A stretch of DNA of 64,000 nucleotides from assembly GCA_025558075.1 (NCBI GenBank), contig JAHLKF010000011.1:496001-560000 (forward strand), in the 5' to 3' direction. Made by a program: the position numbers and the translations under genes. This DNA is from Gaertneriomyces semiglobifer. Lineage: Eukaryota; Chytridiomycota; Chytridiomycetes; Spizellomycetales; Spizellomycetaceae. Positions 35,301 through 45,943 of the stretch are shown piece after piece. A model generated the notes under the pieces. It worked only from the letters and a program-made list of their open reading frames with translations. It made no database searches and was not told the DNA's origin. The stretch's first letter is position 1, and every line of letters starts with the position of its first letter.

Positions 35301-38300
35301 GTCGCTGGGTTAACATCACGCCTGTCGGACACCATTTCAGCTCGCGATATTGCAGAACTCAAAGTGAACGAGTTGGTTGAGCTTGTTCGTGTAATTGAGA
35401 GTACATCATCTCAAGATGTTCTTAACGCGCTCATTGACGCCCAGCGTCGTGTAACCGTACTGAAAGTTGACGAGAAGACCTTATGGCGACAAATTTATGC
35501 ACTTCAAGATAGTGAAAATATTCTTCGTAAAGAGAATACGCGCCTCGCAGCGGAAGTTCTATCTCTTGATAAGCTTGCCCGTCAAACACTCAGCCGCCTC
35601 AGTATTGCCAAAGGTGAGGCTGTTGCTAGGTGTGAACGGATACAGCTGGAATTTTCCGAGTCCGTTCCGATTGGCCAACACATCCAGCTCAGCAACAAGT
35701 TAAATCTGCATGTGTCGCATGTAAAGCAATTGCTAGAAAGGGAGGCGGAACTCGTAGCAGAGATTCAGCGCGAGCGTGTGCAAACGTCAGAAGTTAGAGA
35801 GCTCCGGAACTCGTTGGATTTGCAGAGCCTCGCGTTGGCTGAAGCACGTGAAAAGGCCGAGAAGTTGGAAGGTGTTCTTGCGAGCCTTCAATTGACAGGA
35901 GCTGTTGAAAACGGCGGTGTCCGCCAAGCAAACGTTGTTGAGATGCATCTTCAGATTGTAAACTTGGAAGTGCAAGTTCAATTACACGAAAACCGAGCGA
36001 GCATTGCTGATCGGAAGTGCGTTGCATTGATTGAAAATGAGAATGTACTGAAAGAGAGACTATCCGCGTTGGAAGCACAGTACACGGAAGCTAAAGCGGA
36101 GACATTTCAGTTACGCGAGATCGAGGCCGAGCTGCGGAATATCATAGCTGCAAGCATTAGCCCAACTGAGCATCAGAGTCAGGTCAAGCGTATATCTAAT
36201 TTGGAGGATGAGATACGAAAGTTACAATCGCAGTTGGACGAATACCAGCGTATTAGTGAAATCGCATCACGCCAAGTTGCAGATGTAATCCAGGCTCGTG
36301 CCGTTGAACAGGGCGAATTGGACGCTCTCAGAGCAACAGTTCGTGAACTTCAAGCGGAAACCGATGAAAAATTGCTCATCGGTCGACTACACCATGAAAT
36401 ACACAACTTGCGAGTGAGTGAGATCAGCGTTAGGCGAACATTGGAATCCTTGCAAGGCAAAAATCACCAACTCCAAAGCCGGATTGTGCACTTGGAGTTA
36501 GCGGTAGAGGACAGGGAGAAAGCTATGCTTAGCCTGCGCCTCAAGCAGAGAGAACAAAGCAGATTACTTCGGACAACCAACCTCGAACTAAGGCAACATC
36601 TTGCCGGTTCTGTGCATCTCCAGAAACATCAACGCATGTGCGCTCTAGCTCGGACATTAGACGCCAGCAAAACTAAATTGTTGGCCGAGTTTGCCAGAGT
36701 GCTGGAGGAAAAGCGAATCTCCGAGATGCAGCTGTCTGAAGCACGGCAGCGTGTTGACTCGTTAAATGAATTAGTTGGTGCCTTAAAGGGAAGCTCAGAT
36801 AGCGCCGAGCGAATTGCGGTGTCACATCGCAAAATGATAGAATCCCACCTCAACTTTGTTCGCCTTCAACGGGATTTGCAGCATGAAAAGGAGTCTCACC
36901 GTCAAACGATAAACACTCTGGAAGACAGCCGCAAACGGTTGGTTGCTTTGGAGGAAGAAGTTGCTCGCTTGCAAGAAGAAAGTGATCAGAAACAACTGGA
37001 GTGGGTAAATATACAAGAGCACTTCGACAAGGAACCGGAACACTTCGATAACGAACACATGCGGGCCATGGAGGCGTCCTCCGCGGATCGACCGCTGCCT
37101 TTCAATAATGACCCAAGTCATCGCGAAGAGCAGCATCCGGGAGCTGCTTCGCGCCTCTTTTCCCAGCACGGGCAGCTTGTGACCGCTGATGAGGCTAGAA
37201 TTGCTTCATTGGAGGAGACTATCAGAGATTTGAAGTCCAAGCTGTCTGCATGCGATAAAGGGTTGAACACTGCCCCCGCCAATCCTCCAATAGCTTGTAC
37301 AAAGCTTGATGTTGAGCAAGATAATCCACTTGAGCCCTTCACCGAATCGGTCAATGTCGTGAGGAAGCGCCCAATAAGAAGTAAACTTGTAGACGCAATG
37401 CAGAGCAATACCTTATCACTGCAAAGACAACTAAGACATAAGGACGATATGTTGGCCAAGTATCGGGTGATGCTTCAGGAGGTGCGAGAGGACATCAAGA
37501 CACGTCACACCGAGTATAGAACTGTTACCAAAGAACGCGAAGCAGCCCTCATTAAGATTCATAAACGCCTGCTAGAGAGGCTCCGCAAGGTTCCGGAGCG
37601 GGGAACTACCTTAAATATTGAGGAATCGAATGTAAAATGTACAATGGACCAGTATTGGGAGCTGTTCAATGCCAAAGAGCAGGAGCTTTCCACCTTTCGC
37701 GAACAAATGGAAGAGCTCCGAATTGAAGCACAAAACCAGAAGCGTCAGTGGCAGATGGAAATCAAACGCTTGGAGGAAGAGGTGCGCCATCGAGACATCC
37801 GACTGCAAGAAGCAACCGCAGAGATTGGGAGGCTCACCGATGTAGCAAACGCTCTACAACTTAAAGCGGCCGAGCTTCCTTCCCAGCAAGCCCTTTCTCT
37901 TATAGCCAAGCTGCAGCGTGAAACCCAGGCTAAAGACGCCAAACAAGCCAACCTCGTAGCGACCATTCATGAAATGCGGGTTAACGCTATTAACGCGGCA
38001 GAAACGTCAGCTATATCGCATTTGCAAGAGCTCCGTGATCATGTTGACGAGAGGTTGCGTGGCGCATCGGTCATGGGATTGTCTCCCGCCAGATCCAAGC
38101 GAGAAAGGCCACTTCACCAAGAGACTTGTTCTCCCAAGGCTCAGCAACCTGATAAGGACAACGAGCGGATTGCGGATTTGCAAGCTTCCCTTAAGAGTTC
38201 GCGTGCTGAAGTCAGGAGGCTGGCCAAAAAGCTGGCAACCATGGCTGGAGAGACAGTTTCGCAAAGAGCGAGTACAAATGCCGTCGGAAAACAAGCAGAC

Positions 38301-39578
38301 AATACATCCAACCCGCAAAGTCCGCGAACCATTACACCTTCCCTCGAAAGATGGCACAAAGAAAAGCAGTTTAAACAGAAACTTGATAAACTGCGAATGC
38401 AACTCGACCAGAAAACCAAGGAGGCCGAGGCTGCGGTTGCCTCGTTACTTACGACACGCGACGCATATCACCGGTCGGAGCGAGAACGTATGAAATTGCG
38501 AGAGAAAATCAAGTCCTTAACGTCGCGCATGACCGCCACAGTAGAAAATCAGGGCGACCACCCACACGCCGTTTCTCAGGATATGCTCCGAGAGAGTTTG
38601 CAACCCGTGCCAGCTTCTTCATTCCGGTCTGAGCTCATTGTAGTGACAGAAAATCTTTGCCAGTTCAATGATATATTAACAAAACAAATCCTTCAACCTG
38701 ATAATTGCCCGGCGACACATCAGCAATTATTAAAAGAATGCAAGAACCTGCGGCAGAAGCTTAAGGAGAAGGCCGAAGAACTCGAGTCCTCGCCAGAACA
38801 TGTAAAACATAGTGAGAGACTTGAGGAGGAAAACAAACGTTTGCGGAAACAGTATTACAAAGTGGAAAGAAAGTCATGCAAACAGGCAGCGCGCATTCGT
38901 GAGCTTGAATTAATGACTGAGAAGTTGAAGGAGGAGATGACGGCTGGGCTAGTCCCTGAGAATACTTATGGACAATCTCAAGTAAGTTTTTGTTTCCAGT
39001 CACAGAGAATCTCAAGTTGATGGATGGTGCGCTTCCTGAAAAAATTCGAGCACATGGCTGACCGACCGTCACAGACGCATGCGCCGGATGAAGCGCAAGG
39101 GCCTAATCAACGCGTTGTCGACCCGGATATCATTGCAGCTAACAAAGTGGCAGGAGAGAATAACGCGACAGGTCACGGGTTTGACAACGAGCGCTCCGTT
39201 CAAGATCAACTTCCGGAACTGTCCTGCGAGACCCAAATGACTAGGTTTTACACTCCTATTCTGCACTCTAGCTCGCAGAGAGTGCAAAGTGTGAATGCGC
39301 TACAACGGGAAAACTCCAGATTACGAGGTGGGCATTTTCGCATGCGGGGTAGACCTGAAAAATCACTAAACTTCGCGTCGCGTCCAGAGAAATTACTTAT
39401 ATTGGAGCGCTCCTTCGACGACGAGGTGGAGGATTTAAAGTGGAATTATCGCGACAGCGTTCGAGTCAATGTCCAGTATGAAGAAGCGATACGAGACCTC
39501 TGTGACCGAACGGGCTTTGCTGCAGAAGAAATTTTCAACGCAATCAAATCTTCAGATAACGAGGACTCGCAAGCGTGA
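32379..39578 (+). CDS. CEP290: CEP290, ciliary transition-zone coiled-coil protein, about 2,205 aa
   Basis: Ten exons: 32379-32438, 32526-32659, 32727-32850, 32889-33032, 33089-33372, 33440-34601, 34660-34875, 34932-38981, 39075-39327 and 39388-39578, all in phase. The start (ATLDWGRILKVDLELLAQK, then ENLIHLFQVTQ) matches the conserved CEP290 N-terminus, and the end (FDDEVEDLKWNYRDSV) the conserved C-terminus. Between them is coiled coil with family blocks such as RDKNAELNKYLSEVQLLSEDN, LVELRSRLNLYEQGLYGV and KVDEKTLWRQIYALQDSE. Human CEP290 is 2,479 residues. CEP290 builds the Y-links of the transition zone that gate the flagellar compartment. One junction is uncertain: exon 3 ends at 32850 (leaving a 38-nt intron) or at 32814 (74-nt intron, GTGCTC donor). 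The longer exon fits the family better. The gene agrees with the dynein nearby in implying a flagellate. Confidence 0.95.
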
Positions 39579-39737
39579 GAAGTTCATGGTGGAAAACGTT
39601 GCGACATTCTATTCGACCCTCTCTATGCGCATTTCTGGTTATAGAAAACAGTAAAGTAGCCGGCTTAGAGTGTACAATGGGAGCGAAATATATGTATTGT
39701 GATCAAAACGGTGAAATGCGGCACCACAAGGTACTTT

Positions 39738-40343
39738 CTACTTCTCCTGTGCTTGGAAGAAATTGACACCTTCGAGTTTCATCCCATGCTTCTTTGCCCA
39801 TTGCATAACGTTCCAACCACTTCGTTTGCCTTCAAACACAGTAAGCTGCTCGTATTTCCTTTGCTTGAAAAGGAGGATAACATAACGATGCAAACCGCTC
39901 CCTTGCGGAGGCTTAGGTTCCTCATAATCGGTAAGATCCTCGCCCTTGATGACATTGTCGCCGGGTATATTTCCGACAAGCCAATGGCGCCATTCGCCCA
40001 GAGACGGCTTATCACGATTGGGTGCATCGGGGTCGATCATGGCTACGGAGTAGTAGGCATCTGGTTCCGCTGGCCAAGTTACGGTCGGTGCGGATAGTGC
40101 AGCAGTTGGTGGCAACTCTTTGCCAAGTTGCGCCTTTTTGCCTGAAGGAAACTTGACAAGGAGGTCGTAGGTAGGTGTGAAGTTCGATAGAATATCAGGG
40201 ATGATTCCATGGTCGGTGAGGGCCTTTGTGAGTTTCTTAAGAGCGGCGGAAGTTTTATGACTGGCTTTATCTGCCTTGGCAGTGTTAGCCGGTTGAGGCT
40301 TGGTTGTCGACGTCGGTACAGCTGATTCTACTGGTGCTAACAT
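39738..40343 (-). CDS. Phosphatidylethanolamine-binding (PEBP/TFS1-like) protein, 201 aa
   Basis: A single uninterrupted frame from the ATG at 40343. The PEBP hallmarks are present: MIDPDAPNR (the DPDxP motif), EWRHWLVGNIPG and SGLHRYVILLFKQ (the GxHR motif), which together form the anion-binding pocket. The C-terminal WNVMQWAKKHGMKLEGVNFFQ helix closes the fold. The N-terminus has a Thr/Ala/Lys-rich extension of about 40 residues. Fungal relatives (TFS1) inhibit carboxypeptidase Y and bind phospholipid; others regulate kinases. Which role applies is not visible. It converges with CEP290, 159 bp apart. Confidence 0.95.
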   Translation of the reverse strand: MLAPVESAVPTSTTKPQPANTAKADKASHKTSAALKKLTKALTDHGIIPDILSNFTPTYDLLVKFPSGKKAQLGKELPPTAALSAPTVTWPAEPDAYYSVAMIDPDAPNRDKPSLGEWRHWLVGNIPGDNVIKGEDLTDYEEPKPPQGSGLHRYVILLFKQRKYEQLTVFEGKRSGWNVMQWAKKHGMKLEGVNFFQAQEK

Positions 40344-40463
40344 GGTGATTATCGGGCTAACGCAAAAAGGTGAACTAGTTTGTTACGAATGGGCTTCTTC
40401 TTGTCTGGCCTTTACACATGGGGAGATACACCTAGGAGGGGGGGTCGGGAAGAAGAGTAGGCT

Positions 40464-40471
40464 CTTTTATA
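40464..40471 (-). promoter_or_regulatory. Candidate TATA box of the PEBP gene
   Basis: On the minus strand this reads TATAAAAG, 121 bp upstream of the PEBP start codon. Only the match and the position support it. Confidence 0.35.
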
Positions 40472-40860
40472 TCACGCCAAACGCCCTGGGCTAACAGGGA
40501 AAGGGGGGCAAGGAGGCGCCTGCCACTATTGTCGAGCGAGTCACCCAAACAACACCAAAGGGCAGCATGGCGCCAGGGTGTGTCATGTCATAACCATCCG
40601 ATGTTCATTCCATCCAAACTCCATTGCTTGTTGGTTGTTTGGATTGGCGGGTGAGGGGGGTTTTCCATTGAATCGGTTCGTAATAGGATTGGGGATGGGG
40701 CGGCGTAGATGAACAGCGTGACCCCCAAGCCCTGTTTTGGCTGGGCAGGTCATGATGGGCACACGAAGTAGTCTCGAGATATGGGGGCATATATACACTT
40801 TTGTGCAGGGCACATCGTTTCGGCATGCCCAGCCCGTGTGTTGCACGGACGCAATGGCAT

Positions 40861-40888
40861 ACACACACACACGCACACACACACACAC
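40861..40888. repeat. (AC)n microsatellite
   Basis: Fourteen AC dinucleotide steps with one A-to-G interruption. Confidence 0.95.
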
Positions 40889-41590
40889 CTCGCTGCCCAT
40901 TTGCTCTGGTTATTAACAACCACCGGAGATCAGCAATCATTCTCTTAATGAAAAGCAGAGTTATTGTGTGTAGCATCATCGGGTGCCGGAAACTGTTTCA
41001 ATGGCACTGCGACGACGACGTTGGCAGGTCACACGCGTCGTAAATGTGACTCAGTCCGCCTCAGCGGAATTGCTGACTAAGTACTGCTGTGCCACCTGCG
41101 TGAATCCCTGTGGTATTGATAACATGGCAGCCCGTCCAAGCGCGTGCGCGTTCGGTTGTTGCTTGATCTTTGTATGCTCAAGAATCCTGCATACGAGATA
41201 TACGAGATGCGACGTAGGTGTTCCAGAGACTATCCGCTTATGCATGTGGGTTAGTATCAGTAGGTGACGCTCGCAATAGATTGGATATTCTTATTATGGA
41301 AATTGATATCTTGTACCGCCCTCACCGCCGAGTTAACCTTCAGACGGTCGCTGGGCGCTCCGGTTTGGAAACTTCAGTGATGAGCTCAATCCTAGCAAAA
41401 CGATATTCAAAATGGCCGTGGTCATGCCCGCAAGGTCTACAATAAAGGTTCAACTCTTGGGGTGAAGTAGGTCTACAATAAGGATTTAACAATGTCATTG
41501 TGAACAGATGGCCTCCAATACCGCTAATTCCATTCAGGACGCCGGCCGGAAATTCCACGCAATCTGCGAAAGGTCTCCCGTTAACCACGT

Positions 41591-42223
41591 CTACAGCAGC
41601 ACAGCAAGTCCACTGCCCATCATTGCAAGCAGGGCAAACCCCCCACCCCCAAGAGAAGCAGGAGAACCACTGACTTGCTTAGGTTCGAGGAGTGGTACAT
41701 CCGGGTTACCCGACTCACGATGGGAGGTGGCGTTCACAAACGGTGGCAGGTATTGCGCCGTTGTTGTGGCATACATAAAGTCATACGCAACAAGGATGTT
41801 GTTGTAGGCTTTCTGTGAACAGGCTTTCTTGAAAGCAGCAAAGTCGCGACGATCAACTTTGTGATTGCGGTCAAACGGACATGTCGGTGCAGAAAATGGG
41901 GCGTCTAAGAAGCTGATCATGTTAGCGAATGGGCCTCGTTGAATGCTGTATGGATGAAACTTACACCAGCTTGTGCACTTGTCAACGAGCGTAGTTTCAT
42001 CCGGGAAGGTACTGAAAGCGTCGCAGAAACAGGCTGCCGTGTCTTTGAAAAGAATATCCATTTCGGCAGATGGGTACGTAACGTTTACCAATTTTTTCAA
42101 AAAGCCGTCAAAGTGGCACTGATGAGCGTCCGTTTCGGCTTTGGCGCATTCCGGATTTCCTTGTTGAGCTTGCACCCTTGCAAATGCTGCAAGCACTGCA
42201 ATGAGACTGATGATAAGGCGCAT
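41591..42223 (-). CDS. Predicted secreted, GPI-anchored cysteine-containing protein, 190 aa
   Basis: The ATG at 42223 opens a signal peptide (MRLIISLIAVLAAFARVQA) with cleavage likely before QQGNP. I place an intron at 41905-41964 (GTAAGT donor, CGCTAAC branch, CTTCTTAG acceptor, 60 nt), giving exons 42223-41965 and 41904-41591. The mature part has paired cysteines (AACFCDAF, DKCTSW, APTCPFD, KKACSQKA) and one Asn-Val-Thr glycosylation site. The C-terminus ends in small residues then a hydrophobic tail (GGGGFALLAMMGSGLAVLL), the usual GPI-attachment signal. Because the intron is a multiple of three without a stop, the unspliced message would also encode a protein 20 residues longer. No family recognised; a cell-surface or secreted role is inferred from the signals. 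Confidence 0.8.
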   Translation of the reverse strand: MRLIISLIAVLAAFARVQAQQGNPECAKAETDAHQCHFDGFLKKLVNVTYPSAEMDILFKDTAACFCDAFSTFPDETTLVDKCTSWCKFHPYSIQRGPFANMISFLDAPFSAPTCPFDRNHKVDRRDFAAFKKACSQKAYNNILVAYDFMYATTTAQYLPPFVNATSHRESGNPDVPLLEPKQVSGSPASLGGGGFALLAMMGSGLAVLL

Positions 42224-42959
42224 TATGAGGCGACCAAGGGGTCAAGAGCTTGGGGTGACGGGAGAGAGATGTATTCTTACTTGGTCCGATTTGGGTCTGC
42301 GCCTACCTGCGCTCATCTTTTAAAAGCCATCCACGGCGTACTGTTATAATACACGCCGAGTGTCGACCATCCTTGGGCGATCAGAATTGTCGCAAAGTTT
42401 GACGCGCGCGTAGGAATAGTAGTACTGTGCACTAACTGAACTACAAGCAGGTTATTTGAGAATGCTCAGCATACTTTTGCTGCGTCGCTGGGATACTTAC
42501 TACACAGAAACCGGCAGCCGGAATTGGTAGGTGCACAAGCGGCCCAGCGTATCGCCAACGACCGGTGATTTTTGGAATATCATGATGAGACTCGGCGAGA
42601 GTACAGCGACATTATATATGAGAAACCCAGGATTGATAGGCACAAGCGGCTAAAAAAACAGTTGATTTGGAATGTAAGAGATAGTTTGAGGCGGCAACAG
42701 TGTTTTTCTCAATGATTTGTGTAAAGTTTCGCGCAAGTCGCCTTGAAAAAAGACGTACGCAGCCCAGAAGCAGGATATTTCCGATCGCTGTGCAAGATAC
42801 CGCCATTTCACCGCAGAGCCATGGGCATGTCACAGCTCAGTAGGGTTGATTAATGTGCGTCTATCGTCCGCCTGTTGAGCATTATTTAAAGAGCTTGCTC
42901 CCGATCGAGGAAGAGTTCTCATCCAGGACTTCGTCGATAACCGTTTCATCGAAAGCAAC
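42224..42959. other. Intergenic, divergent promoter region
   Basis: These 736 bp lie between two divergent genes for secreted proteins. A TTTTAAAA box near 42318 could serve the minus gene and the TATTTAAAG box at 42883 the plus gene. Small minus frames near 42612-43024 have no recognisable content. Confidence 0.45.
42883..42891 (+). promoter_or_regulatory. Candidate TATA box of the 42960 secreted-protein gene
   Basis: TATTTAAAG lies 70 bp upstream of the start codon at 42960, a plausible TATA position given a short 5' UTR. Confidence 0.4.
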
Positions 42960-43724
42960 ATGTGGCCTCTTCGTTTCTTCGCTTTTTTGTCACTTGCCTG
43001 CTTGGCATGTGCGGCGGTTATCAAATCTCAACGCCACATCAACTACTATTTCTCCAACCACGTAGTGCGCCTTGAGGGGAGCTGCAAGCTTGAGGATATG
43101 CTTTGGCAGATGTGGAACAAATGTAATCAATCCGGATGCACCTTAGGGGTAGGCCCAACCACCACGCTTCGGTTGGTTTTTGCTCTGCCGAACTTGCTGA
43201 TCTTGTTTTCATCAGCATGACGGGCACGAAGCCATTCCGTGCAAAGACGGCGTCAACAAGCTCTACATCAAAGCTCGTTGGGATGACTGGGAAGCTCGAC
43301 ACGCTTTCATTGCCTCCCTCATCGAAGTCTTCAAGAACGTTAAAAGGGAAAAAAGTTACAAAAAGAACTCCTGCACTTATGATTGTAGAGTCAAAACCTG
43401 TGAAGACAAATGGGTGACTGTGTGGGAAACTCCGCAGAAGCTGGAACTTTGGCAATTTGACGATTCGGGCCGTCAGCGGGCCAAGTGACGGTGGAATTCG
43501 TGACTCCCACCACCCAGTCAACATCATGTTCGGCCATAATGGACTTGTTCTCATCCGCATTCAGTATGCTGGACCCCACCGGCGTTCTCGGGTGGTTCGC
43601 TGGGCAGATGTGCACCAATCTTTTGGAGGATGATCCGCTCACTGCGGAATTCAAGGCCAATTACACTCGTCAGATGGAACTCGAAGACGCCAAGCAGAAA
43701 GTTCCTCTTCCTAAGTGTGTTTAG
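42960..43724 (+). CDS. Predicted secreted cysteine-rich protein, three exons, 205 aa
   Basis: Exons 42960-43148, 43216-43484 and 43565-43724 (introns 67 and 80 nt) are in phase and end in TAG. The N-terminus MWPLRFFAFLSLACLACAA is a clear signal peptide. The mature chain carries about ten cysteines (GSCKLED, NKCNQSGC, IPCKDG, NSCTYDCRVKTCEDKW, MCTNLL and the terminal KCV) and many charged and aromatic residues; no membrane segment or GPI tail is visible, so secretion is likely. The exon joins were chosen because they move between three different frames that each stop quickly; the second donor (AAGTGACG) is weak. No family recognised. An antisense frame (43039-43560) overlaps but is not supported. 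Confidence 0.65.
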
Positions 43725-44812
43725 AGGACCCGAAAAAGCGCGAAAGAGCACTTTGGAGATAGAAGAACAACCCATAGAATAACCATATTTGCACGCGGAG
43801 GAGCTATTTCTCAGGCTCTAGATCTAGAACTCGTTCATAGTCTCCTAATACTAGTCTCGTTCGAGTCGTCGGGCGACAGGTTCGGGAAAAGTGACAGCAA
43901 GTTGCCTCATAAATAAACAAATGCGTAGGGTATGATCTCTGGACTAATGTTAACAGCAATCAGCAGTAATGGTGAACCTCATGCTTACGGCAATCCGCAT
44001 TGGTACAGGCTCAAGTTCGTCCAATGTTTCCAATTGGTCACAATTGTTGGCAAGCCAACAGAGCAACATGGAGGTAACATTAAGGAGCTAGCAAGTAGAA
44101 GTCTTTCTCATAGTGCTGGTGCTGGCTGTGTGCGTCCTTTCAACCGCACATACTAAAGTGAGTACACCGGGACTACCCGAGCTACAGGTCACTGTTCAAG
44201 ACAAGTTCAATTACTTTCATGGGCAGGTTCTGGTAATCAGCGATTCGAAAAAGAAGGAGAAGTACACCCATGGGCCAAGATAGGTTTGGAAACCCGTGTT
44301 GCCAACCGAGGTAGTGAGCGGTACACTGCGGCGCATCTGATACGAAGCGTGCGGTGAAACAGGTAGGAGAAGCAAAAATGGACCCAAGTGTCAGTACAAG
44401 CTCGGTATTCCACAATCGCTTCAGCATATGGGGGACATTTGCGGTTGAATCAGGTTGCTTACAAGCACATGTTCCCCACCCTCCGTCCTTCCCTCCGCAT
44501 GTCACTTACCCACAGCGTATCCAACAGTAAGCCCTAGCGTGAGAACGGAATCGAAAACTCCAGTGAGGCTTCTTGTTGAAAGGCAAGTGAATTGTAGTCG
44601 ACATTTGGCCACAGGCTACAGGGTTCCCGACCGCAATTGCGTGTTGTGCGTTGTTTAGGAATTGCGCTCACTAGGAAAAAAGGCTCCATTAATTTTCCGA
44701 TCAACAACCTCCTCGTGTACTTGAGTTTCTCCAATATTGCCCAGGTAGTGAGCCAACGTTTGTCGTATACGTGGGTTCGTCTATGTTGCCACCAGAAGTA
44801 TAGAATGGCTCT
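43725..44812. other. Intergenic, no supported gene
   Basis: About 1.1 kb with only short overlapping frames on both strands (for example 44182-44505 minus). I see no signal peptide, family motif or consistent splice structure, and no repeat. Confidence 0.5.
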
Positions 44813-45409
44813 TTACATCATCCTTGCTTCAACACCAAAACAGCTGTGCAAATTCGCCACTCCCGGCATCAGTAACGTTTGAGCCGCGTCTATTGGAGAT
44901 GTATATTGCAGGAGTTTCTGCGGGTGGAGCAAGTGGAAGCTGTACGTATTGGAACGTTCCGGTGCCATAATCCCAATATCAAGCCCCACCGACACCTGCA
45001 AAGCTGTTCCAAAAGCGCTTGATAATCGTGGCAAACGGTCAGAGTAATAGTTGCAGGAATCCGTATCCCCCCAAGGACAGTCACCCCAGTGTAAGTAGTC
45101 GCTGTGTGCTGTTGAGCTGCGGTTCGCCAATGATGTAAGGACGTTATCGCTTGCAGCCGGCTCAGCGAGCGCAGCCAGCAAGTCGAACACTGCACTGGAA
45201 ACCCCGCGCAGCAACCGTCCAGAGGTTGTCCACAATGGCAGTGGCCAGCAGCTGAGCAGCTGGCACAGTAGAGTAGATAATGCTCTTGAAGCGTCCCACT
45301 TTACGGGTGATGTAGTACGGGTGCATGACAATTGTATGCCTTTCGCTTTCGCGGTATCGACGGTCACCCTTTTATAACTAGATAAAATGCCTGAGTTTAA
45401 TTGGCGCAT
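44813..45409 (-). CDS. Hypothetical 198-aa open frame
   Basis: An ATG-initiated frame with no recognisable domain, signal peptide or repeat. It is rich in Ser, Leu and Ala with a few cysteines in the middle (WGDCPWGDTDSCNYY). A second frame on the same strand (44890-45195) overlaps it, which weakens the case. It is listed because of its length; it may not be a gene. Confidence 0.3.
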   Translation of the reverse strand: MRQLNSGILSSYKRVTVDTAKAKGIQLSCTRTTSPVKWDASRALSTLLCQLLSCWPLPLWTTSGRLLRGVSSAVFDLLAALAEPAASDNVLTSLANRSSTAHSDYLHWGDCPWGDTDSCNYYSDRLPRLSSAFGTALQVSVGLDIGIMAPERSNTYSFHLLHPQKLLQYTSPIDAAQTLLMPGVANLHSCFGVEARMM

Positions 45410-45943
45410 AGCAATTTCGATGCACAGACCTTACCTGTTTGCCTTGCACAATCCCGGGCCAAACGTCGCGAGTAGAGCTATGTGGTTGAAGGGCGGTTTT
45501 GACAACCATATTAGCCATATCCAGCCTCAAAATTAATTCTAAGGCCACACATCGTGGTCGCTAACTGTTAACTGTTCCCCGAACCCATGATTTGCTGCGG
45601 CCGATTAACACTGAACAACTGAAGGAGAATGTGGTCTTAAAAAGATGAAGACGCGGTCGCGTACATTCTCCGATGCCTGTGCCATACAGCCAGGCACAGT
45701 CATGCTGCGCGTGCAGGCCCAAAACGATTATTTATCCAACAGGTTCACCAGTTCCAAGATCTACCGGCTTCGCACTCTTCTGAAACTGCCATACTGTGTA
45801 TATACGCTTGGACGTCGACAATCCGTCTGCATGCTTATGACCACCTGCTACTGTTGCACTGATACATTTCATTGGGGCGTGTATCCAATTCGTAAATTCA
45901 AATGAGGTTTCTAACATTGATATCTAGTATTATAAGCGCAATC
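45410..45943. other. Intergenic, no supported gene
   Basis: In these 534 bp I see only short frames without recognisable content. Confidence 0.5.

Larger units (their letters stand above)
40344..41590. other. Intergenic with microsatellite
   Basis: Beyond the candidate TATA box and the (AC)n run at 40861, I see no gene in this 1.2-kb stretch. The short phrase GGTCTACAATAA appears twice near 41432 and 41470, too little to call a repeat family. Overlapping short frames on both strands near 40600-41000 are driven by the AC repeat. Confidence 0.5.

Noticed and set aside
43039..43560. 173-codon minus frame opposite the 42960 secreted protein
   Set aside because: No signal peptide or domain; the plus strand gives a signal peptide and a cysteine-rich chain with workable introns.
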